The position numbers and the translations under genes were made by a program. Source: Lacticaseibacillus hulanensis (GTDB taxonomy: Bacteria > Bacillota > Bacilli > Lactobacillales > Lactobacillaceae). From it: a DNA stretch of 64,000 bases. A model generated the notes under the pieces. That model made no database searches. It saw only the letters and a list, made by a program, of their open reading frames with translations, and had not been told where the DNA came from. The stretch is taken from the NCBI RefSeq assembly GCF_004010095.1, contig NZ_RRYD01000009.1:1-64000 (forward strand), read 5' to 3'. Below, in pieces: positions 54,454-62,810 of this stretch (position 1 is its first letter; each line of letters opens with the position of its first letter).

Positions 54454-54773
54454 TAGTCCTTAGCCAGTGCCGCAACCTGCTTGGACAGCTTACGGTTATC
54501 CTCGTTACTTGCTTCCTTGTAGACCACCAGGGAATGGCCGATGGTTTGCGCAACCTCAAGACCAGGAATTGCGTCTTCAAGGTAGGCACCAACTTCCTTA
54601 GCCGTTTCTTCGGCACTTGGCAGCAGGCTAATCTTAACCATTTCCCGCGCCTCAAGGGCATCGGCCACGCCACGCACAAACGTGTCGGACAGGCCGTTCT
54701 TGCCAAAATTAATCAGTGCTTTTTGCGTCATTGCGATGCTCCGCAATAGCCGCTTCTGTTTACCAGTTAACAT
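54453..54773 (-). CDS. yhbY: YhbY-type ribosome assembly protein
   Basis: 106 aa, CRM domain: LRSIAMTQKALINFGKNGLS with the GKNG loop, then DALEAREMVKISLL. Binds pre-50S particles. AAAGGAAAT precedes the ATG; an earlier ATG would add 15 residues without support. Confidence 0.94.
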   Translation of the reverse strand: MLTGKQKRLLRSIAMTQKALINFGKNGLSDTFVRGVADALEAREMVKISLLPSAEETAKEVGAYLEDAIPGLEVAQTIGHSLVVYKEASNEDNRKLSKQVAALAKD

Positions 54774-54846
54774 ATTATTTCCTTTCGGTCCCAACTCGGC
54801 AAAACGCCTCGTGAACACTGTTTGTTAATTACCTGCAATCGTTAAG

Positions 54847-55971
54847 TTAAATCATGGCCTTGCGCAAGATCACGTCAACGCCTTTGGGTGCGTAACCGGC
54901 GATTGTTTCGCCAGCCGGCACGTTAATCCAGCCGAGGCCGGCAAAAACTAGGTCGCTGTCCTGCTTGGTCGTAAACTCAAACCGTGCCAGTTCTGGCAGT
55001 GGCTCTGGGCTATCCGGACGCGGTGGCTGGAGTAAATCGCCCTTTTGCCGGTCGTAAAATTCATCCGCGTTCTCCAGCTTCGTGCGGTGCACGAGCAGCT
55101 GGTTGTCCACGTAGGCCGTGAAGCCAGCGCGCGTGCCGGAGATGAAGTCAAACCGCGCAAGGCCCGCCAGAAACAGGGTCTGACCCGGGTTGAGCTGGTA
55201 GGTCTTCGGGCGAATCACGTGCGTTGGCGAAGCGAGCTTCAGGTCCTTGGCGTCAAGGTAGTGCGCCATCTGGTTGCGGTGAATAATCCCGGGCGTGTCG
55301 ATGATGCCGGCACCGTCGTCGAGTTCCAGGCGAATCCGGTCAAGCGTGGTCCCCGGGAACCGGGAAGTCGTGATGAGGTCCTCGATGCCGCTGGTCTGCT
55401 TCAAAATCGCGTTAATCAGCGTGGACTTACCCGTGTTGGTCACCCCAACGAAGTAGACATCGCGGCCGCCACGCAGTTCCTCAATCTTGGCGAGCAGCTC
55501 GGCCACGTCATCGCGGTTCTTGGCGCTCATCAAAATCGTGTCAACTGGGCGCAGTCCATTGGCGTGCGCCTGCTGGGTGAGCCAGTTGCGCAGCCGGGGC
55601 CGCTTCAGGGACTTAGGCAAAACGTCCGCCTTGTTGCCGACTAAGAGCACGGGGTTGTCCCCAACGAAGCGATGCAGTCCGGGGATGAGGCTCCCGTTGA
55701 AGTCAAAAATATCCACGACGTTCACAATGAGTGCATCTGCATCCCCAATGAGGTTGAGCAAGCGTAAAAAGTCATCGTCCGTGAGCCCCACCGGCTGGAT
55801 TTCGTTGTAATGCCGCAAACGGAAACAGCGCTGGCAGTATAGTTCCGCCTCGCCATCCGCCGCTTTTGCAAGCCTGGCTGCGGGTAAGAACCCGGCCGCC
55901 TGGTCATCTTCAGTTTGCAGACGCGCACCACACCCGATGCAGTACAAATCAGCTGTTGCTTCAGTCATCAA
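54847..55971 (-). CDS. yqeH: Circularly permuted ribosome GTPase YqeH
   Basis: Assembly of the 30S subunit. 374 aa: zinc finger CIGCGARLQ...CQRCF, then permuted G motifs: G4 VGNKADVL, G1 GVTNTGKSTLIN, G3 DTPG, and a C-terminal TRAP-like RNA-binding region. Overlaps yqeG by 11 bases. Confidence 0.95.
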   Translation of the reverse strand: MMTEATADLYCIGCGARLQTEDDQAAGFLPAARLAKAADGEAELYCQRCFRLRHYNEIQPVGLTDDDFLRLLNLIGDADALIVNVVDIFDFNGSLIPGLHRFVGDNPVLLVGNKADVLPKSLKRPRLRNWLTQQAHANGLRPVDTILMSAKNRDDVAELLAKIEELRGGRDVYFVGVTNTGKSTLINAILKQTSGIEDLITTSRFPGTTLDRIRLELDDGAGIIDTPGIIHRNQMAHYLDAKDLKLASPTHVIRPKTYQLNPGQTLFLAGLARFDFISGTRAGFTAYVDNQLLVHRTKLENADEFYDRQKGDLLQPPRPDSPEPLPELARFEFTTKQDSDLVFAGLGWINVPAGETIAGYAPKGVDVILRKAMI

Positions 55972-56485
55972 TATCCTCCCGATATTTGAATGTTCCTTTG
56001 CGTTTCATGTCGGCCTTGATGAAGCCCTCGATGAAGCGATTAGGTAATGTGTTCCATTGATCAGTTTTAATTAGTGGCTTGACTAATACGGTTCGCACGC
56101 CCGCCAGGTGGCCGGCAATGACGTCGGTCAGCAGTTGATCGCCGACCATGATGCATTCGTCCTTGCGCAGGCCAAGTTGTTTGACTGCACGGTTGATTCC
56201 GACCGGCAGCGGCTTTAAGGCCCGCGCCGTAAACGGCAGGTCCATTGCGCCGACCGCCCGCTGCACACGCTCATGATTATTGTTGGAAACCACCATGACC
56301 GTGATGCCCGCATCGTTCATCCGTTCAAGCCACCGGCGTAATTGCGGTGTGCCATCAGGATTATTCCAGGCAATGAGCGTGTTATCCAAATCGGTGAGCA
56401 CGGCGGCAATGCCCCGTTTTTTTAATGTACTTGGTTCAATGTTGTAGATAGCCTTAACCATCCACGTTGGTGTCACTAGTGCCAA
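55961..56485 (-). CDS. yqeG: YqeG family HAD phosphatase
   Basis: 174 aa, HAD superfamily with nucleophile motif LTDLDNTLIAW, VVSNNNHERV and the MVGDQLLTDV motif 4. The start I prefer is TTG 56485, seven bases after AGGAGG; it gives the family's MALVTPTWMVKAIYN opening. First gene of the eight-gene ribosome/NAD operon. Confidence 0.9.
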   Translation of the reverse strand: MALVTPTWMVKAIYNIEPSTLKKRGIAAVLTDLDNTLIAWNNPDGTPQLRRWLERMNDAGITVMVVSNNNHERVQRAVGAMDLPFTARALKPLPVGINRAVKQLGLRKDECIMVGDQLLTDVIAGHLAGVRTVLVKPLIKTDQWNTLPNRFIEGFIKADMKRKGTFKYREDIDD

Positions 56486-56722
56486 ACTGGCACCTCCTAG
56501 CGTGTCTTTTATCCGTACTATTATAGATAATTTGGCCGACAATTACCACCAAATACCATACCTCGCCAAGTATACCATGTTATTGCACATTTCCGGAGTG
56601 TTTGCAGAAAATCATTAGCCCGCCTCATAAAAATAGTTTTTAAGAAGCACTTTCTTTCACAAGGCCAATGGGGTAACATTAAGTAAACGGTTACAAGATA
56701 GCCGAGACTGGGAGGTACGCCT

Positions 56723-57358
56723 ATGTTTTCCACAATTTTATTTGATATCGATGGCACCATCATCGATACGGAATCTGTCATTGTTTCATCTTTGCAGGAG
56801 GCGCTGTCCCAGACTACTGGTCGCGAGTATTCACACGACGAGCTGCGTTTCATTCTGGGAATTCCAAGCGCTGAGGCTCTGGCCAAGTTAAACTTGCCTG
56901 AGGACCAAACGGCCGCAGTCAAGAAGCTTTGGCCCGAGATTCTGGCAACGCGCCAGAAGCAAGTGACTGTTTTTGCCACCATGCGTCGCACGCTCGCCCA
57001 CTTGCAACACCGCGGAGTGCAGCTCGGTATCATCACGTCCAAGAATAACCGGGAACTTGAAAACGAGTTTACCTGGTTTGGCCTGAACGACTACTTCGAC
57101 GTCATTGTTACCGCTGACGCCCACCTGGCGCCAAAGCCGGCACCTGATCCAATCAAGTTTGCGCTGGCCGAACTCGGTGCCGACCCTGAAGACACCATGT
57201 ACCTCGGGGATTCCATCTACGACATGCAAAGTGCCAAGGCGGCCGGCGTCAGTTTTGCCGTTGCCACTTGGGGCGCGTTTGATTTGTCGCGGTTCGAGGA
57301 CGCAGACTACATGCTGACGCGGCCGGAAGGATTACTCGACTTGGCGGTTATTCGCTAA
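56723..57358 (+). CDS. HAD-family phosphatase
   Basis: 211 aa, beta-phosphoglucomutase/phosphoglycolate phosphatase type: DIDGTIIDTES nucleophile loop, helical cap (residues about 20-80), LGIITSKNN and YLGDSIYDMQSAKAAG. Substrate unclear. GGGAGG precedes the ATG. Followed 24 bp later by the oxidoreductase; probable two-gene operon. Confidence 0.9.
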   Translation: MFSTILFDIDGTIIDTESVIVSSLQEALSQTTGREYSHDELRFILGIPSAEALAKLNLPEDQTAAVKKLWPEILATRQKQVTVFATMRRTLAHLQHRGVQLGIITSKNNRELENEFTWFGLNDYFDVIVTADAHLAPKPAPDPIKFALAELGADPEDTMYLGDSIYDMQSAKAAGVSFAVATWGAFDLSRFEDADYMLTRPEGLLDLAVIR

Positions 57359-57382
57359 CCCATTTTTCTAGGAGGCGCAATC

Positions 57383-58339
57383 ATGTTCCGCATTGGCTTT
57401 AATGAATTCGGCGGTCCGGAAGTCTTCACGACAATTCCGGCAGAACTGCCAACACCCAAGGCGAATCAAGTATTGATTAAAGTTGTCGCCTTTGGGATTA
57501 ATCCGTACGACGTTCGCTTGCGGCGGGGTGATTACCAGAAGCAGCGGCCCCTGCCCTGGCCGATTGTCCCCGGCACCGAACTTGCCGGAATCATTAGCGC
57601 CATTGGCAGTGACGTGCAGGACTACCAGGTGGGCGATCGGGTCATGAACTACCGGCCGCGCGGTGGATACAGCGAGTACGTGACCGCCAGCACCGCCAAA
57701 ATCGCAAAGGTCCCGGAAAACCTGCCGCTGACCGTGGCCGCGGGCACCCCAAACGCGGGGATTGCCGCATTTGGCGTTCTGGAACTGCTGCACGTGGAGC
57801 CGGGCAAGACCATCGTGATTGAGGGCGCTAGTGGCGCGGTCGGGTCTATTCTGATTCAGGCGGCCAAGTACCGCGGGTTGCACGTCATTGCCACGTGTAG
57901 CAGCGCCAACCACGATTTGGTTCTGCACCTCGGGGCCGATGAGGTCGGATTATACGACCGTGAGAACGTGGCCGCGAAGTTCCCAAGCGTCGGTGACTAT
58001 GTCGTCAACGCCGTCAGCAACGGCCAAGACGGCGGGGCCGGTGCCTGGATGCGCAAACCCGCTAGTCAGTACGTCACCTTGACCGAGCCCGAATTTCGGC
58101 CGGCTGGTGACGACAACTTCCACGTGCTGGGTGACAACGGGCCGACAGATACCGCAGCGGCGTTTAGCTTCCTGAGTGAGCTGCGTACCCGAGCGGAACT
58201 CTACATCAACATTGCCGAAACCCTGCCGTTTTCCGCGCAGGGCGTCACCGAGGCCCACGCCAAGCTTGACCGGCACCACCCTGCTGGCAAGTACATCTGC
58301 ACCAAAGATCCGAATTACTCCAAGCACATTCAACTTTAA
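57383..58339 (+). CDS. MDR-family NADP-dependent oxidoreductase
   Basis: 318 aa, quinone-oxidoreductase type without structural zinc ligands: GNPYDVR-like FGINPYDVRLR, PGTELAGIIS, and the NADPH motif IVIEGASGAVGSILIQAAK. AGGAGG precedes the ATG. Confidence 0.9.
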   Translation: MFRIGFNEFGGPEVFTTIPAELPTPKANQVLIKVVAFGINPYDVRLRRGDYQKQRPLPWPIVPGTELAGIISAIGSDVQDYQVGDRVMNYRPRGGYSEYVTASTAKIAKVPENLPLTVAAGTPNAGIAAFGVLELLHVEPGKTIVIEGASGAVGSILIQAAKYRGLHVIATCSSANHDLVLHLGADEVGLYDRENVAAKFPSVGDYVVNAVSNGQDGGAGAWMRKPASQYVTLTEPEFRPAGDDNFHVLGDNGPTDTAAAFSFLSELRTRAELYINIAETLPFSAQGVTEAHAKLDRHHPAGKYICTKDPNYSKHIQL

Positions 58340-58388
58340 AAACAGCCACCAGAACTGACGGATAACCCGCAGTTTTGGTGGCTGTTTT
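58338..58388. terminator. Bidirectional terminator
   Basis: AAAACAGCCACCA / TGGTGGCTGTTTT with an inner AACTG/CAGTT pair; ends the oxidoreductase and the lipoprotein genes. Confidence 0.9.
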
Positions 58389-58403
58389 CGTTACTAATTG
58401 CAT

Positions 58404-59033
58404 TCATTGATACTCAGTCGCACCGGCCTCCGCGATAATCTGCCCCTTGGCGCCGAATTGGGGGCCGAACTTTAACGCGAACCGGTCGAGGTTGATGCGC
58501 CGCTTGCCAATCACATAGAGGTTTGCGGTCGCTGTTTCATTCGGTTCCAGGATTTCTCGTGCATAAATAACTTTGCCAAATGTATCCGAGGTTTCGGCCG
58601 TGTACGTGCGGCCCTGCCCGTCCGTTAGTTCCAGCACCTGCCGGGTCAGATCGATGGCCGCACTGCCCTCATTGGTCAGCCGCAGCTTGATTTCACCCCG
58701 AAAATACTCCGCGGGCCAAGTCTTCACTTGCGGATAACCCGTCTCAACGGGCGTGTACCTGCGCGGATTGTTCTCCACCCTGCTGTTAGTAATCCTCTCC
58801 ACGGCAATATCCAGCGTCCCCACGCGCGTCAAGCGCTCAGCACTGGCAACGGCGTCACTGCTATCCTCATCACGTTCTTCCGTTGCGGCTAGGCTCGGGC
58901 TAGACGCACTACGCAGACGCGCGTTTTCCGCCTTCAATGCCGAATTTTCACTGCGCAACTTGGCCGCGCTCGCGTTGCCGCACCCACTGAGCAACGTGCT
59001 GGCCAGGAGTAACGTAATCATCCATGACTTCAC
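58404..59033 (-). CDS. Lipoprotein of unknown function
   Basis: 209 aa: lipoprotein signal with LLSGC lipobox (Cys18), then a coiled-coil segment (KLRSENSALKAENARLR), an acidic linker and a beta-sandwich domain of the DUF4352 kind (residues about 70-205). Likely anchored outside the membrane. Ligand unknown. Confidence 0.85.
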   Translation of the reverse strand: MKSWMITLLLASTLLSGCGNASAAKLRSENSALKAENARLRSASSPSLAATEERDEDSSDAVASAERLTRVGTLDIAVERITNSRVENNPRRYTPVETGYPQVKTWPAEYFRGEIKLRLTNEGSAAIDLTRQVLELTDGQGRTYTAETSDTFGKVIYAREILEPNETATANLYVIGKRRINLDRFALKFGPQFGAKGQIIAEAGATEYQ

Positions 59034-59203
59034 AAGCTATCCCTCCGTTTCACACCCACCTTATTCTCATTTAACATTTTATTTATAAGACACGCATGCA
59101 TCCTTTTGTATATAAAAATCTTATCACGGTGCTTAACCCGGCGTAAAGTGACGCCATTAACTGTCATCAGACCGAAACATTTGAAAAAAATTAGTTTTAG
59201 GGG

Positions 59204-59232
59204 TTGACGGATTAATAATTCGCTAATATGAT
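59204..59232 (+). promoter_or_regulatory. Promoter of the Trp leader and trpX-like gene
   Basis: TTGACG (59204-59209), 17-base spacer, TATGAT (59227-59232); transcription would start near 59239, leaving a 25-nt leader before the small peptide. Confidence 0.8.
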
Positions 59233-59264
59233 TAACGCATCACAAATGAGAGGAAGAACCAATT

Positions 59265-59315
59265 ATGACGAACACAATGTTCAACGCAAATCGTTCATGG
59301 CAAAGCTGGCGCTAG
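59265..59315 (+). CDS. Tryptophan leader peptide
   Basis: A 16-residue frame MTNTMFNANRSWQSWR with a GAGAGGAAG ribosome site and two Trp codons near the end, separated by Gln and Ser. It sits between a strong promoter and a terminator that precede a tryptophan-type substrate-binding protein. This is the layout of ribosome-mediated attenuation: stalling at the Trp codons when charged tRNA-Trp is low. Very short frames often arise by chance, but the position, Trp content and downstream gene agree. Confidence 0.75.
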   Translation: MTNTMFNANRSWQSWR

Positions 59316-59465
59316 TCGGTCGTATTCGCGTTGCGGATGCGATCTGGCAAACAGGTTGTATCCGCGTCGGTTCAATTCCAAGTTAATCCTTGGGTCCGCG
59401 CGGTCACACGCGACGGACTCGGCATGTCAAGCGGCAAACCGATTCTGGTCGGTTTGCCGCTTTTT
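59316..59465 (+). promoter_or_regulatory. Attenuator of the trpX-like gene
   Basis: Possible structures: a hairpin GCGGAT / ATCCGC (59333-59366); GTCCG-CGCG / CGCG-A-CGGAC (59394-59418); and a perfect terminator GCGGCAAACCGA / TCGGTTTGCCGC (59431-59460) with five T. TCGGTT at 59367-59372 is complementary to AACCGA in the terminator's first arm, so a stalled ribosome that keeps 59367 free could disrupt termination. GGCAAAC at 59346 also copies the terminator arm. No T-box consensus is present. Confidence 0.7.
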
Positions 59466-59513
59466 ATTTACGCAGAATCTGTCTAAATACGCATACCATC
59501 AAGGAGAAATACC

Positions 59514-60511
59514 ATGAAAAAAATCATTGCAGCAATTACCGCACTCATCGTCATCGTTGTCGGCGCCATTTTCCTAACCGGCCGCGGCGACAAGCAAGCA
59601 GCCACCAAGAAGGCACCCACCGTTGGCATTTTGCAATTAATGAGCCACCCCGCCCTTGACCAGATTCACCAGGGCGTAATCCAGGGTTTGAAAGACGGCG
59701 GATACAGCGGCAAGAAAATTAAGATTAAGTTCGCCAACGCTGGCGGCGACCAGAGCAACCTCAAGAGCATGAGTGAGAAGTTCCTCGACGAAGGGGCCAA
59801 CATGACAGTCGCGATTGCCACCCCCGCGGCGCAGGCCCTCGCGACGGCGTCCAAGGGCAAAACGCCCGTGATTCTCGCCGGCATCACCGACCCCGCCGGC
59901 AGCGGCCTGGTCAAGTCCGAACAAAAGCCCGGCAACAACATCACCGGGACTTCAGGTGAGGCCCCACTCGACAAGCACCTGGACGTCATCAAGGCCATCA
60001 AGCCCAACGCCAAGCAGATTGGGATTATCTACAGCCCGAGCGACCACGGTGGTGCTTACAACGCCAAGAAGTTCGCCAAGCTCGCAACGGCAGACGGTGA
60101 AAAGGTCAAGCTCTACACCATCAGCAACACCAACGACGTCCAGCAGGTTGCCGCCCAGATGGTCTCCGAATGTGACATTGTGTACGCACCGCAAGACAAC
60201 TTGGTGGCCAGCTCCATGAAGACGCTCGTTTCCGTTGCCAACAACGCCAAGGTCCCAGTCATCCCCGCAGCAGACACCATGGTGAAGGACGGCGGGCTCG
60301 CCGCATACGCATCAGCCAGTTCGACCTCGGCCGTTACGCCGGTAAGATGGCAGCCAAGGTTCTGAACGGCAAGAAGACGACCAACTACCCCGTTAAGCAC
60401 GTGCTCAAGGGCAGTTACGTCATCAACACCAAGGAAGCAAAGACACTCGGCATTCAGCTACCGGCCAACATGGTCAAGAACGCAACGGCGCACCACGAAG
60501 TATTCAAGTAG
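59514..60511 (+). pseudogene. trpX: TrpX-like ABC substrate-binding protein, frameshifted
   Basis: Would encode about 332 aa: N-terminal membrane anchor (ITALIVIVVGAIFLTG) then an ABC_sub_bind (TrpX) fold with LQLMSHPALDQIHQGVIQGL and LAGITDPAGSGLVKS. A one-base deletion near 60309-60311 (TAC-GCA where GGC is expected) ends the frame at 60365; the C-terminus continues in the next frame (ISQFDLGRYAGKMAAKVLNG) to a TAG at 60509. Usual partners trpY and trpZ are not adjacent. May be a true lesion or a sequencing error. Confidence 0.85.
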
Positions 60512-60552
60512 ATCAGCAGAATTCAGCGCTTTTGACTAACGCGCCGATGCTA

Positions 60553-60710
60553 AACGGAAAAGTGGCGCCAGCGTGAATTTGCGACAGGACATATCTGAAT
60601 ATATGCGCAGAATTCCTGTAAATGCCTTCACACCGCGGTTTAGAGCAGGTCGCTGCGCCTATTTAAAAATTTGTCCTGTCCCAAATCCGCAGAATCACCA
60701 CTTTTCCGTT
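60553..60710. repeat. Palindromic MITE-like element
   Basis: 158 bp with nested inverted repeats: outermost AACGGAAAAGTGG (60553-60565) with its exact complement (60698-60710); GACAGGACA (60583-60591) with TGTCCTGTC (60672-60680); GCGCAG (60605-60610) with CTGCGC (60653-60658); CCTG/CAGG innermost. It encodes no protein. Its shape fits a non-autonomous mobile element or a long-hairpin RNA. I see no clear target-site duplication. Confidence 0.65.
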
Positions 60711-60869
60711 GCGCCTTGGCCTAATCGTACAAGTAACCACGCACGCGGCAAAACGTGTGGCGCTGCCAACCGGCACAGCAACTGCCAACAAACTCGCTCA
60801 CTGAACAACGGCCTCCACCCGCAAAGCAAGCAGAAGATTGTTTTTTTGGCACACAGTAAAACACAACAC

Positions 60870-60927
60870 AAAAAAGGAAACTCAGCTACGGAGCACCAGT
60901 GTGCCTCCGTAGCTGAGTTTCCTTTTT
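60870..60927. terminator. Bidirectional terminator
   Basis: AAAAGGAAACTCAGCTACGG with perfect complement (22-bp stem) around an 11-base loop. Between the trpX-like remnant and pepF. The rest of the gap (60711-60976) holds no gene I can see. Confidence 0.92.
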
Positions 60928-60976
60928 ACCTATTAAGTGATGCTCAGTTCCGAGCAGCTACGCGATCAGGCCCGGA

Positions 60977-62674
60977 TTACAAAGCACTGTCGTCGACTGC
61001 ATCCAGTGCGGACTTGATGGCCGCGAGCGTGTCATCGAGCGCGCCGGGTTCGAACGGCGACTGCAGGTGTCCCGTTTGCAGCAGCTCCAGCAGGCTCTGA
61101 CTCCCGCCGGCCTTGGCCATTGCTAGGTAATCCGGCCAAGCGGACTTGTCGTGGTCAACTTCGAATCGCTTCCAGAACTGGTACGCCACGACCTGCGCGA
61201 TGGTGTAATCGAGGTAGTAGAACGGCACTTCAAAGATGTGGCCCTGGCGCATCCAGTAAATTCCGCGGTCCAAGTCAGGATTTTCACTGTAATCCTTGTC
61301 CGGGTTGTAGCGCAGCTCGAGTTCCCGCCAGCAGGCCTTGCGTTCGGCCGGCGTCCAGTCAGGGTGCGTGTAGACTTCATGCTGGAAGTGGTCGACCAGA
61401 ATCCCGTACGGCAAGAATTCGAGTGCCGACTGCAGGTGCGCGTACTTGTACTTGGCCGTTTGGTCCTTAAAGAAGTTCTGCATCCACGGGTAGGCGATGA
61501 ATTCCATGCTCATGGAGAAAATCTCGGCGGCATCATTCGTTGGGAACACCGTTTCGCCGGGCTGAATCCACTTGGCCATCGTCGTCTGGAACGCGTGGCC
61601 GGCCTCATGCGTGAGCACGTCGACATCCCCGCTGGTCCCGTTAAAGTTGGCGAAAATGAACGGTGACTCGATGCTCGGAATGTATTCCGCGTAGCCACCG
61701 GACATCTTCCCCGGCTTTGCCAGCAAGTCGAGCAAGTGGCTGGATACCATGTGGTCAAAGAAGGGCCCGGTTTCCGCGGACATTTCGTGGTACATTTGCC
61801 GTGCGGTTTCCACCAGTTCTTCCGGTGTACCCTCTGGCTTGGCGTTACCCGACTTGAACTGGATGCCCAGGTCGTAGTACTCAAGCTTGTCCAGTCCGAG
61901 ACGCTTGGCCTGCTTTGCCCGCTGCGCCAATACCAGCGGCACCACTTTGGTTTCAATTTCGTGGCGATACGTGCTGACCATGGCTTCATCGTAATCAAAC
62001 CGATCCATGAAGACGTAACTCATCTCGGAGTAATCCTTGAACCCCAGCTCGTGGGCCATTTGCGTCCGCACGTGCACCATGTCGTCGTAAATGCGATCAA
62101 AGGTGGCCTCATTTTGTGCAAAGAAGCCCCAGTAGGCCGCATTGGCGTCGCGCCGCGTGTCCCGGTCCTCGTCACTCATCAGTGGGCCGAGTTGCGCGAG
62201 CGTGTACGTCTGATTGCGGAAGTCCACCTGCGCGTTGGCAATCAGGTCAGAATATTCCGAAATCAGCCGGTTGTCTTCCTGCTGCAGCGGAATAATATTG
62301 GTATCCTTGACGCGCAGTTCATCCTTGGTCATGTCAATCAAGGTGTGGGGATAAATCTTGGCCAATTCATCCTGGAACGGGCTGGCAACCACCGCTTTTT
62401 GGTATTCCGTCAGCGCATCGCTAAACTGCGGGCCGTATTCATCCCAAAAATCGGACTCGCCCTTGTAAAACGTGTCGTTAGTGTCGATGCTGTACCGGAT
62501 GCTGGCGACGTATTCCTGCGAATTCACGTCATTCACCAGCGCCACCAGCTCAGTGGCCGCGACCTGCGCGACCAACCCGTTAGTGGCGTTCTTGAGCTGC
62601 TCACTTAACTTGTGCACCTTGTCCTTGAACTCGGCCAAATTCGGCCGCACATACTCAACTTTATTAAAATCCAT
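60977..62674 (-). CDS. Oligoendopeptidase, M3 family (PepF-like)
   Basis: 565-aa zinc metallopeptidase hydrolysing short peptides in the cytoplasm. The zinc motif THEAGHAFQ lies at about residue 355, and the downstream SMSMEFIAYPW supplies the glutamate ligand. Start chosen at the ATG after GGAGGGCAC. Consistent with a peptide-using lifestyle along with PepX. Confidence 0.93.
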   Translation of the reverse strand: MDFNKVEYVRPNLAEFKDKVHKLSEQLKNATNGLVAQVAATELVALVNDVNSQEYVASIRYSIDTNDTFYKGESDFWDEYGPQFSDALTEYQKAVVASPFQDELAKIYPHTLIDMTKDELRVKDTNIIPLQQEDNRLISEYSDLIANAQVDFRNQTYTLAQLGPLMSDEDRDTRRDANAAYWGFFAQNEATFDRIYDDMVHVRTQMAHELGFKDYSEMSYVFMDRFDYDEAMVSTYRHEIETKVVPLVLAQRAKQAKRLGLDKLEYYDLGIQFKSGNAKPEGTPEELVETARQMYHEMSAETGPFFDHMVSSHLLDLLAKPGKMSGGYAEYIPSIESPFIFANFNGTSGDVDVLTHEAGHAFQTTMAKWIQPGETVFPTNDAAEIFSMSMEFIAYPWMQNFFKDQTAKYKYAHLQSALEFLPYGILVDHFQHEVYTHPDWTPAERKACWRELELRYNPDKDYSENPDLDRGIYWMRQGHIFEVPFYYLDYTIAQVVAYQFWKRFEVDHDKSAWPDYLAMAKAGGSQSLLELLQTGHLQSPFEPGALDDTLAAIKSALDAVDDSAL

Positions 62675-62755
62675 CGTGCCCTCCAACTCCGTCACGTGGG
62701 TCAATGAACCCGGGCGACGGCTACTTTATTTAATCTTGCTATTTGAATTATGGGC

Positions 62756-62799
62756 TAAAAACGGGCCGATTGCCATGGTTTACCCATCCAATCGACCCG
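62756..62799 (-). terminator. Terminator after the nuclease gene
   Basis: Minus-strand hairpin CGGGTCGATTG / CAATCGGCCCG followed by five T. Confidence 0.8.
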
Positions 62800-62810
62800 A
62801 TTTATCATCT

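Noticed and set aside
59239-59465. T-box riboswitch before the trpX-like gene
   Set aside because: The leader is long enough, but there is no AGGGTGGNACCGCG element; the nearest look-alike (TGGGTCCGCGCGG) lacks the TGGN tRNA-pairing part. The Trp-codon peptide explains the region better.
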